A stretch of DNA of 64,000 bases from Muriicola jejuensis (lineage in GTDB: Bacteria > Bacteroidota > Bacteroidia > Flavobacteriales > Flavobacteriaceae), in assembly GCF_010671595.1 (NCBI RefSeq), contig NZ_JAABOP010000002.1:310001-374000 (forward strand). The letters run 5' to 3'. Made by a program: the position numbers and the translations under genes. The notes under the pieces were generated by a model. It saw only the letters and a program-made list of their open reading frames with translations. It had not been told where the DNA came from and did no database searches. Below, one piece after another: positions 37,460 through 46,081 of the stretch (position 1 is its first letter; each line of letters starts with the position of its first letter).

Positions 37460-38548
37460 TTATTTAACACCTTTTGAATATGTGTCCAGCAACTCCTCAG
37501 CAGCCCTAAAGGGGGAGATCTTTCCTTCTTCCACAGCCTCTTCCAGCGTTTCCATGGCTTTTTTTACGGCCTTGTGCTCATAGAAATGCCGCTTTAAAAG
37601 AGTTTCTGCCGTTTGGTGGAACCAATATTTGTTCTGGTCCTTCCTCTTGTGTGTAAAATATCCGGAAGCTTTATTTTCATTGGCGTACTCTTCGATCATT
37701 TCCCAGATTTCAGGGATCCCGGTGCCCTCCAGAGAAGAGCAGGTAAGTACTTTGGGTACCCAGTTGTTCTCCTTGGGCGGATAGAGGTGCAGAGCCTTTT
37801 CGAATTCGCTCCTGGCCCTTTCTGCACGTTTGAGGTTTTCTCCCTCGGCCTTGTTGATGACGATGGCATCTGCCATTTCCACAATGCCCCTTTTGATCCC
37901 CTGTAATTCATCGCCGGCCCCGGTGAGTTTGAGGAGGAGGAAAAAATCGACCATGCTGTGCACTGCTGTTTCACTCTGGCCTACGCCCACGGTCTCCACC
38001 AGGATCACGTCGAACCCCGCCGCTTCACACAGGATGATGCTCTCCCTCGTCTTACGGGCGACACCGCCCAGGGAGGTGCCTGAAGGGGATGGTCTAATAA
38101 AGGCTTTGGGGTCATTGACCAGCTGCTGCATACGGGTTTTGTCGCCCAGAATACTGCCTTTGCTGACCGTGCTGCTGGGGTCCACGGCCAGAACGGCCAC
38201 CTTCTTGCCCATGGCCGTGATCATGGTTCCGAACCTTTCGATAAAGGTACTTTTACCAACTCCCGGCACCCCTGTGATCCCGATCCTTAAGGTTTCACGG
38301 TTTACTGCAAGGCACTGTTCGATGATCCCGTACGCTTTTTCCAGATGTTCGGGATGGGTGCTTTCTACCAGGGTGATGGCCCTGGCCAGCAGAGACTGGT
38401 TTCCAAGGCGGATGCCCTTAACCAGTTCCTCCACCGTCGGGGCATTGAGCCTTCTGGATTTGAGGTCAGAAGCACTTTTGTTTCCTATGTTATCCGGGAC
38501 ACTCAAGACTTTTGGAAGATCGGAAACTGTACCTTGGTTCTGTCCCAC
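37460..38548 (-). CDS. meaB: Methylmalonyl-CoA mutase-associated GTPase MeaB
   Basis: 362 residues if read from the GTG at 38548. A TTG at 38506 overlaps the upstream stop as TTGA and would remove 14 residues; either is possible. G3E-family P-loop GTPase that protects and reactivates methylmalonyl-CoA mutase. Walker A GITGVPGVGKSTF near 94-106, the switch region VAVLAVDPSSTVSKGSILGDKTRM near 118-141, VETVGVGQSET near 183, and the base-binding VINKAEG near 231. No mutase subunit is in the window. Confidence 0.95.
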   Translation of the reverse strand: MGQNQGTVSDLPKVLSVPDNIGNKSASDLKSRRLNAPTVEELVKGIRLGNQSLLARAITLVESTHPEHLEKAYGIIEQCLAVNRETLRIGITGVPGVGKSTFIERFGTMITAMGKKVAVLAVDPSSTVSKGSILGDKTRMQQLVNDPKAFIRPSPSGTSLGGVARKTRESIILCEAAGFDVILVETVGVGQSETAVHSMVDFFLLLKLTGAGDELQGIKRGIVEMADAIVINKAEGENLKRAERARSEFEKALHLYPPKENNWVPKVLTCSSLEGTGIPEIWEMIEEYANENKASGYFTHKRKDQNKYWFHQTAETLLKRHFYEHKAVKKAMETLEEAVEEGKISPFRAAEELLDTYSKGVK

Positions 38549-39069
38549 ATCAGGGAAAGGAAAAGTCCGTAATCATCTGGAAAACTTATGGTAAAATTTT
38601 CATGGCTGGCAGACATCTCGATCACGGATGCCTGTATCTGCAGTACATCCGTCTCAGGGTTCCTGGTAGCTTCTGTGCCCCCGCTGCTCAGGGTGGCCCC
38701 CCAGTCCGGGATCTCGCTGTTGAAGATGATCGTCCATTGCTTTTCACCTGGAATGGTCCAAAGGGAGTATGAACCTGCCGGCAGGGGTTTGCCCTTGATC
38801 ATCAGATCTGTTTTGGTCTCAAAACGGGTAGGTTCATTGGCCCCCGTCCTCCATACCTTGTCATAGGGTACGAGTTCTCCGAAAATGACCCGCCCTTTTT
38901 TGGATGGGCTGCTGTAGTTCACCAGGAGGTCATAGCCATCCTTTTGATAAACTACGGTAGTCTCCGGGCTGATTTTCTTGGTTTGCTTTTTCATGTACGG
39001 CATGCCAACGAAGTAAAAAAGCAGGGCGAGGACCACCAGGATTCCGATGATCCATTTGAGTATTTTCAT
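38503..39069 (-). CDS. DUF2911 domain-containing protein
   Basis: 188 residues from the ATG at 39069; a longer frame to 39213 overlaps the next gene and is rejected. One N-terminal membrane anchor (MKILKWIIGILVVLALLFYF, residues 1-20), then a periplasmic DUF2911 domain: VWRTGANEPTRFETKTDLMI near 86, KPLPAGSYSLWTIPGE near 107, and SASHENFTISF near 162. Bacteroidota family of unknown role. It lies 28 bases after the aldose-1-epimerase stop and overlaps meaB, so it is in the same transcript. Confidence 0.9.
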   Translation of the reverse strand: MKILKWIIGILVVLALLFYFVGMPYMKKQTKKISPETTVVYQKDGYDLLVNYSSPSKKGRVIFGELVPYDKVWRTGANEPTRFETKTDLMIKGKPLPAGSYSLWTIPGEKQWTIIFNSEIPDWGATLSSGGTEATRNPETDVLQIQASVIEMSASHENFTISFPDDYGLFLSLMWDRTKVQFPIFQKS

Positions 39070-39097
39070 GGTATGAGTCGATTTAAATTTACGAGAT

Positions 39098-40006
39098 CTA
39101 AGGTAGTAAATCGAACCTAAAAAAAGATTCATTCCTGTAGGTTTCTCCTGGCCGCAGGAGGCAGGAAGGAAAGGAGGCATGATTGGGGGCGTCCGGATAC
39201 TTCTGGGTTTCAAAACAGATAGCCGGCAGGTCCGGGGGGGTGAAGACCACCAATGCAGGTTGGTTTGATTCTACCGTCAGCCTTATTCCGGAAACCGGAG
39301 ACCAGGCAATGGCCTTGGGGTCTTTCCCGGGATCAACGGCATAGGGGGTGTCTAACCGGGTAGTACCCAAAGAACGCGGACGCTGAAAATCGTATTCCGT
39401 ACCCTGTACCGGTAGAAGTTTTCCGGTGGGGACCAGATCTTCCCGGGTCTCCAGCCTCTCCTCAGAGAATACCTGCAGTTGGAGGTGGTCGGGCGTCGAT
39501 TCTCCGTCGAGCCGGAAGTAGGAATGGTTGGTAAGGTTAACTATCGTAGGGCGGTCTGTGGTGGCCTCGTGGAGGATCCTCAGGGTCTTGCCCAGGAGTT
39601 GATAGGTGACCAGCACTTTTACCTCCCCCGGATAGCCCTCCTCCAGGTGGGGGCTGATATATTCATAGGTGACATAAGGGTTGGACCCCTGATTGATTTC
39701 CTTCAGGCGAAAGGTCCTTCGACCCAGGCCTGTTTTACCTCCGTGAAGGTGTACTCCGTTCTCAGAGTGAATGGGATAGGTTGTATCCTCTATGGACAAG
39801 TGTGATCCGGAGATCCGGCCGGCGAACCGACCTACACAGGCACCTAAAGACCTGTGATCTGCCAGGTAAGCCTCCGGATCCTTAAAACCGACCACGCAAT
39901 TCACGGGATCCCCATGGCGGTCCGTTACCAGCAATTCCTGGTTAATAGCCCCGTAGTCGAGCGTAGTGAGTTGGAGGAAATCGTTCTTAAGGGTCTGTAC
40001 TTTCAA
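39098..40006 (-). CDS. Aldose 1-epimerase
   Basis: 302 residues from a TTG at 40006; the frame is open to 40156, but that extension overlaps the divergent sigma gene. Galactose-mutarotase-like beta-sandwich enzyme that interconverts aldose anomers. Seen: ACVGRFAGRISGSHLSI near 62, ENGVHLHGGKTGLGRRTF near 86 (His of the active site), NLTNHSYFRLDG near 154 (second His) and AICFETQKYPDAPNHASFP near 261 (Glu). No signal peptide, so cytoplasmic. Head of the minus-strand run to the flippase-like gene. Confidence 0.9.
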   Translation of the reverse strand: MKVQTLKNDFLQLTTLDYGAINQELLVTDRHGDPVNCVVGFKDPEAYLADHRSLGACVGRFAGRISGSHLSIEDTTYPIHSENGVHLHGGKTGLGRRTFRLKEINQGSNPYVTYEYISPHLEEGYPGEVKVLVTYQLLGKTLRILHEATTDRPTIVNLTNHSYFRLDGESTPDHLQLQVFSEERLETREDLVPTGKLLPVQGTEYDFQRPRSLGTTRLDTPYAVDPGKDPKAIAWSPVSGIRLTVESNQPALVVFTPPDLPAICFETQKYPDAPNHASFPSCLLRPGETYRNESFFRFDLLP

Positions 40007-40093
40007 TGGAGGCCTAAAAGATTTCTTTAAAAATAGAATATTTTGCAACACCTCTTTTTTAATATCGTCTTTTAGATAACAACTCGACCAACG

Positions 40094-40651
40094 TTGGACA
40101 CAAATTTGGAGATAGCCCGGGATCTGGTGGAACGCTGTAAGGCGAACGACCGTCAAGCACAGTTAGACCTGTACAGGCAGTATTGTGAAGGGATGTTCTG
40201 TGTGGCCATGCGTTTTGTCAGGGAGAGGGACGATGCCGAAGACCTGGTGCAGGAAGCATTTATAAAGGCTTTCAGGAAGATAGGGCAGTTCAGGGGAGAG
40301 GTGACCTTCGGGGCCTGGCTGAAGCGGATCGTGGTCAACAAATGCCTCGATTTCCTGAAGGCAAGAAGGGAAAGGATCATTTCCATAGAGGAGCACAATC
40401 TCCAGATCGCGGAGGAACCCGACTGGACGGTGGAACAAGAGGTTTCCGTTGAAGGGGTGTTGGGGGCGATAGAAAGGTTACCCGAAAAATACAGGGAGGT
40501 ATTACAACTCTACCTTCTGGAGGGATATGACCATCAGGAGATCGCCGATATCCTGGGCCTTACCGCGGTGGCCAGCCGTACTCGGCTCATGAGGGGAAAA
40601 GACTATTTGCGCACGTATTTAAACGAAAACAAACATGAAACAGGATCTTAG
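40094..40651 (+). CDS. ECF-type RNA polymerase sigma factor
   Basis: 185 residues from a TTG start. Region 2 (about 16-85) has MRFVRERDDAEDLVQEAFIKAFRK and FGAWLKRIVVNKCLDFLK; region 4 (about 123-175) has AIERLPEKYREVLQLYLLEGYDHQEIADILGL and the helix-turn-helix. It directs transcription of an envelope or stress regulon. The next gene overlaps it by 17 bases and encodes a membrane-anchored protein of the type that often sequesters ECF sigma factors. The operon may control itself, but no sigma-specific promoter motif was recognised. Confidence 0.93.
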   Translation: MDTNLEIARDLVERCKANDRQAQLDLYRQYCEGMFCVAMRFVRERDDAEDLVQEAFIKAFRKIGQFRGEVTFGAWLKRIVVNKCLDFLKARRERIISIEEHNLQIAEEPDWTVEQEVSVEGVLGAIERLPEKYREVLQLYLLEGYDHQEIADILGLTAVASRTRLMRGKDYLRTYLNENKHETGS

Positions 40652-41219
40652 GACACTTTTTGAAGCGGAACGCAACAAAAAGCACAAGATGAGAGAAGGA
40701 CACGAGATTCGCTTTGAACAGAAACTGGATGAGGCATTCCCGCAACGGCGCAGCTCATTCTACTACCTCATGGGAATGGCCGCTTCGGTGGTGATCCTTA
40801 TGGGGCTGGGCTTCGTTTTCTTTCAGCAAATGCAGACCGAGGTTCCTGTGAAGACCACAGTGATAGACCAACAACCCGTGGCTCAGGAACCCAAAGGTAT
40901 TTCCCTCGGAGACCTTTCGCCCGACCTTAGGAAGGTGGAGACCTACTACGTGAACTCCATCAACCTCGAACTCTCGCGCCTCGACCTTTCCGAAGACAAC
41001 AAGGAAGTGGTGGACGATTTTATGGACAGGCTGGCAGAACTCAATGCGGAATACCAGAGCCTGAACAGGGAACTGAACGAGATCGGACCTAATGAGCAGA
41101 CCATAGAAGCCCTCATCAGGAACCTGCAAATGAGGTTGCAACTCCTTTTGAAACTCAAGGATAAATTGAATCATCTAAAATCATCAAACAATGAAACAGT
41201 TACGAACAACACCGTTTAA
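40635..41219 (+). CDS. Membrane-anchored anti-sigma-factor-like protein
   Basis: 194 residues. A 40-residue cytoplasmic N-terminus rich in charged residues (MKQDLRTLFEAERNKKHKM) precedes one transmembrane helix (about 43-63) and a periplasmic, helical C-terminal part of 130 residues (coiled-coil-like, with EDNKEVVDDFMDRLAELN and QTIEALIRNLQMRLQLLLKL). The topology and the 17-base overlap with the sigma gene make an anti-sigma role likely. There is no ZAS zinc motif, so the binding domain would be of a different type. It overlaps the next gene by 29 bases. Confidence 0.8.
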   Translation: MKQDLRTLFEAERNKKHKMREGHEIRFEQKLDEAFPQRRSSFYYLMGMAASVVILMGLGFVFFQQMQTEVPVKTTVIDQQPVAQEPKGISLGDLSPDLRKVETYYVNSINLELSRLDLSEDNKEVVDDFMDRLAELNAEYQSLNRELNEIGPNEQTIEALIRNLQMRLQLLLKLKDKLNHLKSSNNETVTNNTV

Positions 41220-42642
41220 ACTAATGACCCTGGCCGTGGCCCTGGCCTGCACGGGGGTCTTTGCCCAGAAACAGAGCAGGACCTACAAAGAGGAATTCAA
41301 GGTAGGACCCGATGCGGTCATCGACATTAATACCAGCTACGCAGATATTCAGTTCGAGACCTGGGATAAAAACGAGGTCGTGGTGGAGGGCACCATAGAA
41401 TTGGAAGGAGCTTCCGAAGAAGAGGCCAAGGCCTATTTTGAAAACTCGGGTATCAGTATCCTGGGGAACAGCAAGACCATCGAGATAAAAACTTCCGGGA
41501 ATAGCGGTTGGGCTAAGATGGCCGGTTTGTGGCCTTCTACAGACAGGATGGAAATCCACAATATTCGTATCCCGGATGTGGAGGCCATCATCCATTCCAT
41601 AGACATCCCTGAGATGCCGCCCATGCCTGAGATGCCTCCCATGCCCCCCATTCCAGATTTTGAATTCGATTATAAAGCTTTCCAGAAGGACGGGGAGAAA
41701 TATATGAAGAAGTGGAAAAAGGAATTCAACAAGAGCTTTGACAAGGAATACCAGGACAAAATGGAAGCCTGGGGCCGGGAATTCGCGGCCAGGGCAGAAG
41801 CCCGTAAGGACCTGATGGAGGAAAGGCGAGAGGCTATGGAAGAACAGCGTGCAGAAATGCGGGAACAAAGGGATCAATTGCGGGAACAGGCTCATCTGGC
41901 CAGGGAACAAGCCATGCTTGATCGGCAACAGGCCTTGCAGGAGGCCCGTGAGGTCAGGGAAAAGCTCCGATTTGAACTGCGGAATTCCGATGAACCCAAT
42001 GTGTTTTTCCGTTCCGAGGATGGGGAATCCAAATCGTATAAGGTAAAAAAGACCATCAGGATCAAAATGCCCAAGTCGGCTACCCTGAAAATGAACGTCC
42101 GCCACGGGGAAGTGAAGCTGGCGGCCAACACCAGGAATATCCATGCAACCTTGTCTTACGCAAGGTTGCATGCTTCCACTATAGAAGGGGATAAAACCCA
42201 GATCAATGCTTCTTATACCCCGGTGATTGTGGGGCAATGGAAGTACGGGAATCTCAATACCAGTTTTACGGACGTTGTGGAACTAGACGCTGTAACTGAA
42301 ATGAACCTGAAGGCCACTTCCTCGCAGGTGAAGATCAACAAGGTGATCAGGAACCTGATCAGCAGGAATGATCTGGGGGCTATCTACATAGGGTCAGTAG
42401 ATCCTAATTTCAGTAAGGTGGACATAGAGGTGAGGAATGGGGAACTGGAATGCCGGTTGCCCAATACACCTTTTTCCGTCTCCGTCAGAAATACCCAATC
42501 CGAATTCAACTACCCGGCCTCATGGTCGCTTAAAAGCACTAAAGAAGGAAGCCAGATGGTCTTTTCGGGTAATTCCGGGAAAGGAAACGCCGACCGCGTC
42601 TTTAAACTCAATACGGCCTACAGCTCCGTGGTCTTGCAATAA
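41191..42642 (+). CDS. DUF4097-like surface or periplasmic protein with a charged helix insert
   Basis: 483 residues, third gene of the ECF operon. A signal peptide ends near residue 25 (GVFAQ). The first domain (about 30-130) and the last (280-483) are beta-rich and resemble DUF4097-type beta-helix or adhesin repeats. Between them is a Pro-Met tract (about 138-155, EMPPMPEMPPMPPIP) and a long charged helix (160-265) of repeated R/E/Q heptads (REQRDQLREQAHLAREQ). The insert is unlike the rest and could form a coiled coil or bind another protein. A perfect 12-bp inverted repeat lies in the coding sequence at 42142-42172. The role is unknown; an envelope sensor or shield is possible. Confidence 0.8.
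   Translation: MKQLRTTPFKLMTLAVALACTGVFAQKQSRTYKEEFKVGPDAVIDINTSYADIQFETWDKNEVVVEGTIELEGASEEEAKAYFENSGISILGNSKTIEIKTSGNSGWAKMAGLWPSTDRMEIHNIRIPDVEAIIHSIDIPEMPPMPEMPPMPPIPDFEFDYKAFQKDGEKYMKKWKKEFNKSFDKEYQDKMEAWGREFAARAEARKDLMEERREAMEEQRAEMREQRDQLREQAHLAREQAMLDRQQALQEAREVREKLRFELRNSDEPNVFFRSEDGESKSYKVKKTIRIKMPKSATLKMNVRHGEVKLAANTRNIHATLSYARLHASTIEGDKTQINASYTPVIVGQWKYGNLNTSFTDVVELDAVTEMNLKATSSQVKINKVIRNLISRNDLGAIYIGSVDPNFSKVDIEVRNGELECRLPNTPFSVSVRNTQSEFNYPASWSLKSTKEGSQMVFSGNSGKGNADRVFKLNTAYSSVVLQ
42142..42172. repeat. Perfect 12-bp inverted repeat inside a coding region
   Basis: Arms CATGCAACCTTG (42142-42153) and CAAGGTTGCATG (42161-42172) with a 7-nt spacer (TCTTACG) form a perfect hairpin or palindromic site. 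It lies in the middle of the DUF4097-like gene and is not followed by a T tract, so it is not a terminator. Confidence 0.8.
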
Positions 42643-42645
42643 CGA

Positions 42646-43380
42646 TTACTCTTCCAGCACCAGGGTCCCAAAGATATCCGCGTTGATCCATCCCTGGTTT
42701 TTGTCCTCTCCGGGCACAAATACCGATCCTATAAAATTCTCCCGTTCCGCACTGCCGTCGTTATCACAGTAGGCCAGGGCGAAGCCGACCTTCTTGTCCT
42801 TCTTCAAGGGCACAGGGACATTGATCCCCCCGTCCTGATAATCATCCCTGAATAGGCGGATGGCCAGTTCCCAGGTGCTCAGAGTGCCATCCACGCGACG
42901 GGCCGACCGAATGTGGTCATTGTAAAGGCGTGGTTCACGATCCGGGGCGAGGTCCACCACATTCCCATCCAGAGCAATATGGTAGGCGAAAGCATTGTGG
43001 CTGAACTGGTGTAATCCACCCGAATTGTCCTCATCGATAAATACTTCCACGCAGTCATCATCCCACCAAAGTTTAAGGGGGTCCTTCCTGGCATCGTAAA
43101 GGATATCGTCCGTGATCTCCACAAGCAGATAGAGGTAGTCCTCGTCCCAGGTGAGTTTGTATCGACCATTGAAATCCTCATAGGAATAAGCCTCCCCCAG
43201 CCAATTCTGGTCGAGCGGATGCCAGGTGGCCATGTTCCAGCAGTTTTCAGTGACCAGGCCGTCAAGCGTCGGGGCGGTTGTGGTCTTTTTGACCACCAGG
43301 ACCTGGTGGTCCTCTTTTTCATGGGATGTGCCGCAACTGAGGCAACAAGCCACGGCAAGGAGCATCATAGCGTATTTCAT
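42646..43380 (-). CDS. Carbohydrate-binding family 9-like secreted protein
   Basis: 244 residues with a signal peptide and probable lipobox (VACCLSC, cysteine near 16). The CBM9-like beta-sandwich has APTLDGLVTENCWN near 34 and DEDYLYLLVEITDDILYD near 75-92, then LWWDDDCVEVFIDEDNSGG near 103. These proteins bind sugars or are linked to polysaccharide-related outer-membrane systems in Bacteroidota. It converges on the DUF4097-like gene with 3 bases between stops. No partner SusC/D genes are nearby. It is unrelated in sequence to the DUF5916 protein except for the shared CBM9-like fold. Confidence 0.85.
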   Translation of the reverse strand: MKYAMMLLAVACCLSCGTSHEKEDHQVLVVKKTTTAPTLDGLVTENCWNMATWHPLDQNWLGEAYSYEDFNGRYKLTWDEDYLYLLVEITDDILYDARKDPLKLWWDDDCVEVFIDEDNSGGLHQFSHNAFAYHIALDGNVVDLAPDREPRLYNDHIRSARRVDGTLSTWELAIRLFRDDYQDGGINVPVPLKKDKKVGFALAYCDNDGSAERENFIGSVFVPGEDKNQGWINADIFGTLVLEE

Positions 43381-43545
43381 CTCTTAGGGTTTAAAGTTCT
43401 CCGCGCCAATTGCCAGCCGCGAGGGATAAGGGCAATGAGACACAGATTTGGGGTCTGTACAGTCGATTAAAGATACGATTTAATCAGAATTCTCCTGCGT
43501 TTTCCGGAAAATCTCGATGTATGTAATTCACAACCCAGCACCGGA

Positions 43546-43575
43546 AATAAAAAAACCGATCTGCCAGGATCGGTT
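43546..43575 (-). terminator. Rho-independent terminator of msrA
   Basis: Perfect 8-bp stem AACCGATC / GATCGGTT (43554-43561 and 43568-43575) with a 6-nt loop. On the minus strand it is followed by a run of T (the AAAAAAA of the plus strand at 43549-43555), 20 bases after the msrA stop. Confidence 0.85.
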
Positions 43576-43595
43576 ATGTCTTGCTGACCCGGGTT

Positions 43596-44276
43596 TTAGT
43601 GGCTTTCCGGTTTCAGGAATTTCGGAAAGTTTTCCTTAAAGCGATTCAGGCGGGGGATTGAGACGTTCCTGATATAGGAATCATTAGGGTGCCTGCGTTC
43701 GTAGTCCTGGTGGTATTCCTCGGCCTTCCAGAAGGTGGTAAAAGGCTTGATCTCGGTTACGATGGGCCTTCCGTAGACACCTTTTTCATCCAGGGCCTTC
43801 TGGTATGCCTCTATGATCTTGCGTTCCTCTTCGTTCTTGTAAAAGGCGATGGAGCGATACTGGGCCCCGCGATCCGGCCCCTGCCGGTTGAGGGTAGTGG
43901 GATCATGGGATCCGTAGAAGACCTGTACCAGTTCAAAAAAACTCACCTTTTCGGGATCGTAATAGACCTCTACGGCTTCGGCATGGGTCGTACGCCCGTA
44001 GCTCACCTGCTCGTAGGTAGGGTTTTCCTCCGTGCCTCCGGCGTATCCGGAAACAGCTTCTTTCACTCCTTTGACACTTTCAAAGATAGCTTCTACACAC
44101 CAGAAACACCCGCTGGCAAAATAAGCGGTCTCGTACTGCTGGAGTTCGGCTTCAGAGATTTTTTGATCCTGTAAAATGGGCTCTCCCGGATTCTGGGAAG
44201 TATCCTTGGCCTTGGTCTGACAACTCAGGAAAACAAGGGCGATAAAGGTAAAAAAGGTGGTCCTGAATAATTTCAT
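43596..44276 (-). CDS. msrA: Peptide-methionine (S)-S-oxide reductase MsrA, lipoprotein
   Basis: 226 residues with a lipobox ending LSC (C19), so membrane-anchored and exposed to the periplasm. The catalytic GCFWC motif is at residues 56-60, followed by the usual EAIFESVKGVKEAVSGYAGG. It repairs oxidised methionine in envelope proteins, and the usual thioredoxin-type partner must be supplied elsewhere. The C-terminal YHQDYERRHP region is typical. Followed by a terminator, so it is probably monocistronic. Confidence 0.95.
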   Translation of the reverse strand: MKLFRTTFFTFIALVFLSCQTKAKDTSQNPGEPILQDQKISEAELQQYETAYFASGCFWCVEAIFESVKGVKEAVSGYAGGTEENPTYEQVSYGRTTHAEAVEVYYDPEKVSFFELVQVFYGSHDPTTLNRQGPDRGAQYRSIAFYKNEEERKIIEAYQKALDEKGVYGRPIVTEIKPFTTFWKAEEYHQDYERRHPNDSYIRNVSIPRLNRFKENFPKFLKPESH

Positions 44277-44395
44277 AGCAATATTTATGAATTTTGTACG
44301 GGAAAGGTATTAAACCTTACATTAAACAGGGTTAAGAGGGTGTTAATTATACGTGGTTTAAGCCTATCTTTCGCCTAGAATTTACCATTCTGAAT

Positions 44396-45070
44396 ATGCT
44401 ACACCATTTCCTGGGCAACATACCAACCGGACCTGTGCTGGATGAGGCAATATCCTGGAAAGATTATACTCTCCTGGATCTCAGTACTACAAACAGGGAA
44501 CTGGATGGGCTCGATCTGGGGGATCCAGAGGAGTGTCAGGGATATATCGATTCGGTCCTCAGCAGGAATTCAGCCAGGGTGGCCTTTGGCGGCTATCTGG
44601 AATGCCGCAATCTTTACAGGGGGCATTCCGGTTTTAATCCCACCGAGGAATCCAGAGATGTACACCTGGGTGTCGATTTCTGGACGAAGGCCGGTACCCG
44701 CGTCCTGGCACCCTTGGACGGGGAGGTCCACAGTTTCAGAAACAATGCGATTCCGGGGGATTACGGCCCGACCATCATCCTGGCCCACCGTATAGGGGAG
44801 TCGACCTTTTATTCGCTCTATGGCCATCTTTCGTTGGAATCCCTGGAAGGGCTCCGCATCGGCAAGCGGGTAAGGAAGGGGGAGGTTATTGGGGCACTGG
44901 GTACTCCCGATATCAATGTGAACTATGCCCCCCACCTGCATCTCCAGTTGATCTGTGACCTTCAGGGTCAGAAAGGGGATTATCCCGGGGTTTGCAAGGC
45001 GTCTGAGGTGGACTATTATAAACGGAATTGTCCGGATCCCGGACTTTTGTTCCCGATGCTGCCGGGTTAA
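44396..45070 (+). CDS. M23-family peptidoglycan peptidase-like protein
   Basis: 224 residues, without an evident signal peptide. The LytM/M23 domain spans about 75-205: zinc ligands in RDVHLGVDFW (H and D near 88-93) and APHLHLQL (H-x-H near 183-185). It would cut peptide crosslinks in peptidoglycan if exported; lack of a signal makes location unclear. No partner gene is near; the gene is isolated between msrA and the DUF6090 gene. Confidence 0.88.
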   Translation: MLHHFLGNIPTGPVLDEAISWKDYTLLDLSTTNRELDGLDLGDPEECQGYIDSVLSRNSARVAFGGYLECRNLYRGHSGFNPTEESRDVHLGVDFWTKAGTRVLAPLDGEVHSFRNNAIPGDYGPTIILAHRIGESTFYSLYGHLSLESLEGLRIGKRVRKGEVIGALGTPDINVNYAPHLHLQLICDLQGQKGDYPGVCKASEVDYYKRNCPDPGLLFPMLPG

Positions 45071-45122
45071 GGTCTGAAGGCAGGGGTTTATAAATACCCG
45101 GTAAAGAACCAAAAACCTGAAG

Positions 45123-45878
45123 TTATTGCTCCAGATCCTCCCGGATAATTTCTGTGATCTCGTCGATTTCCCGGATCAAGTCGTCTGTGCGCTCCCGGGA
45201 ATTTTTCACGAGCAAGGCGTGTTCGTACAGGATTGCTTCCAGTTCGAGCAAACTGCGCAGGGCGACCTCCTCTTTCCCAAAATGAGCCAGGATCTTGGGT
45301 TGGTTCCCGATTCTCGTGGGCATATCCGCCCCGCCGTATATTTTCTGGGTGGCCATGCTGGCGTTGGCAATGATGATGCTTTCGGATTTTACGTAGTCCA
45401 TCAGCCCCGAGACTTTATACCTGAAATCCAGGATACGGTTACGGATATCCAATGGGATCAGCTTGATATCACCCGTATTCCGGAGGGTGTTTACTGTATT
45501 GGTGTTGGTCTCGAAGTTCCAGCCCAGACCGGCTTCTTCCGAAAAAACTCCTCCCAGGGCCGTCGCTGCTTCCCAGAGTGGCAGGTCTGGTTTCTTAAAG
45601 AGCTCCTTATAGGCCTGCAACCTGACAAAAAAGGTGTCGATACCCTGATTTGCCCTGATTAGCCGGTTCCTGTCCTTTTCCAGATCCTGCAGGATCTGTA
45701 CGTAATAGGTCCTCTTCAGGACCTCGTTTTCCCGCTCCGTATTCCAGTCATTTATTTGTAGGGCAATGAGGATACCGATGACCACCAGGACGATCTCTCC
45801 TGTGGCATAGATCAGGTACTTACTGATTTTGTTTTCAGTCAGTAATTGTTGTCTTATTTTCCTGAAGAACTTAATCAT
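45123..45878 (-). CDS. DUF6090 family membrane protein
   Basis: 251 residues. The start MIKFFRKIRQQLL, then TENKISKYLIYATGEIVLVVIGILIALQINDWN, marks the DUF6090 family (one membrane helix at about 22-45, then a conserved N-D/N-W motif). The rest is a helical extracytoplasmic domain rich in charged residues (RENEVLKRTYYVQILQDLEKDRNR). Function unknown; common in Flavobacteriaceae, often with multiple copies. A second member lies at 47854. Confidence 0.88.
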   Translation of the reverse strand: MIKFFRKIRQQLLTENKISKYLIYATGEIVLVVIGILIALQINDWNTERENEVLKRTYYVQILQDLEKDRNRLIRANQGIDTFFVRLQAYKELFKKPDLPLWEAATALGGVFSEEAGLGWNFETNTNTVNTLRNTGDIKLIPLDIRNRILDFRYKVSGLMDYVKSESIIIANASMATQKIYGGADMPTRIGNQPKILAHFGKEEVALRSLLELEAILYEHALLVKNSRERTDDLIREIDEITEIIREDLEQ

Positions 45879-46081
45879 GATTAGTCCTTTCTGGTTTTTT
45901 GCAGCCGATTTATATTATCTAAGATAGTAAATAAGAACGGACGTTTCCGCCCCATGGAACTGACCATTTTGACTGTCAGAATTGAGGTCCTTGGCGGAAA
46001 TTTCCACCAGATCACCTAAAAAAAGGAGCGTATGGCTTTCAAGCATTTACGCAGGGAATGCTATTTTCAGTTCCCTGGGTT

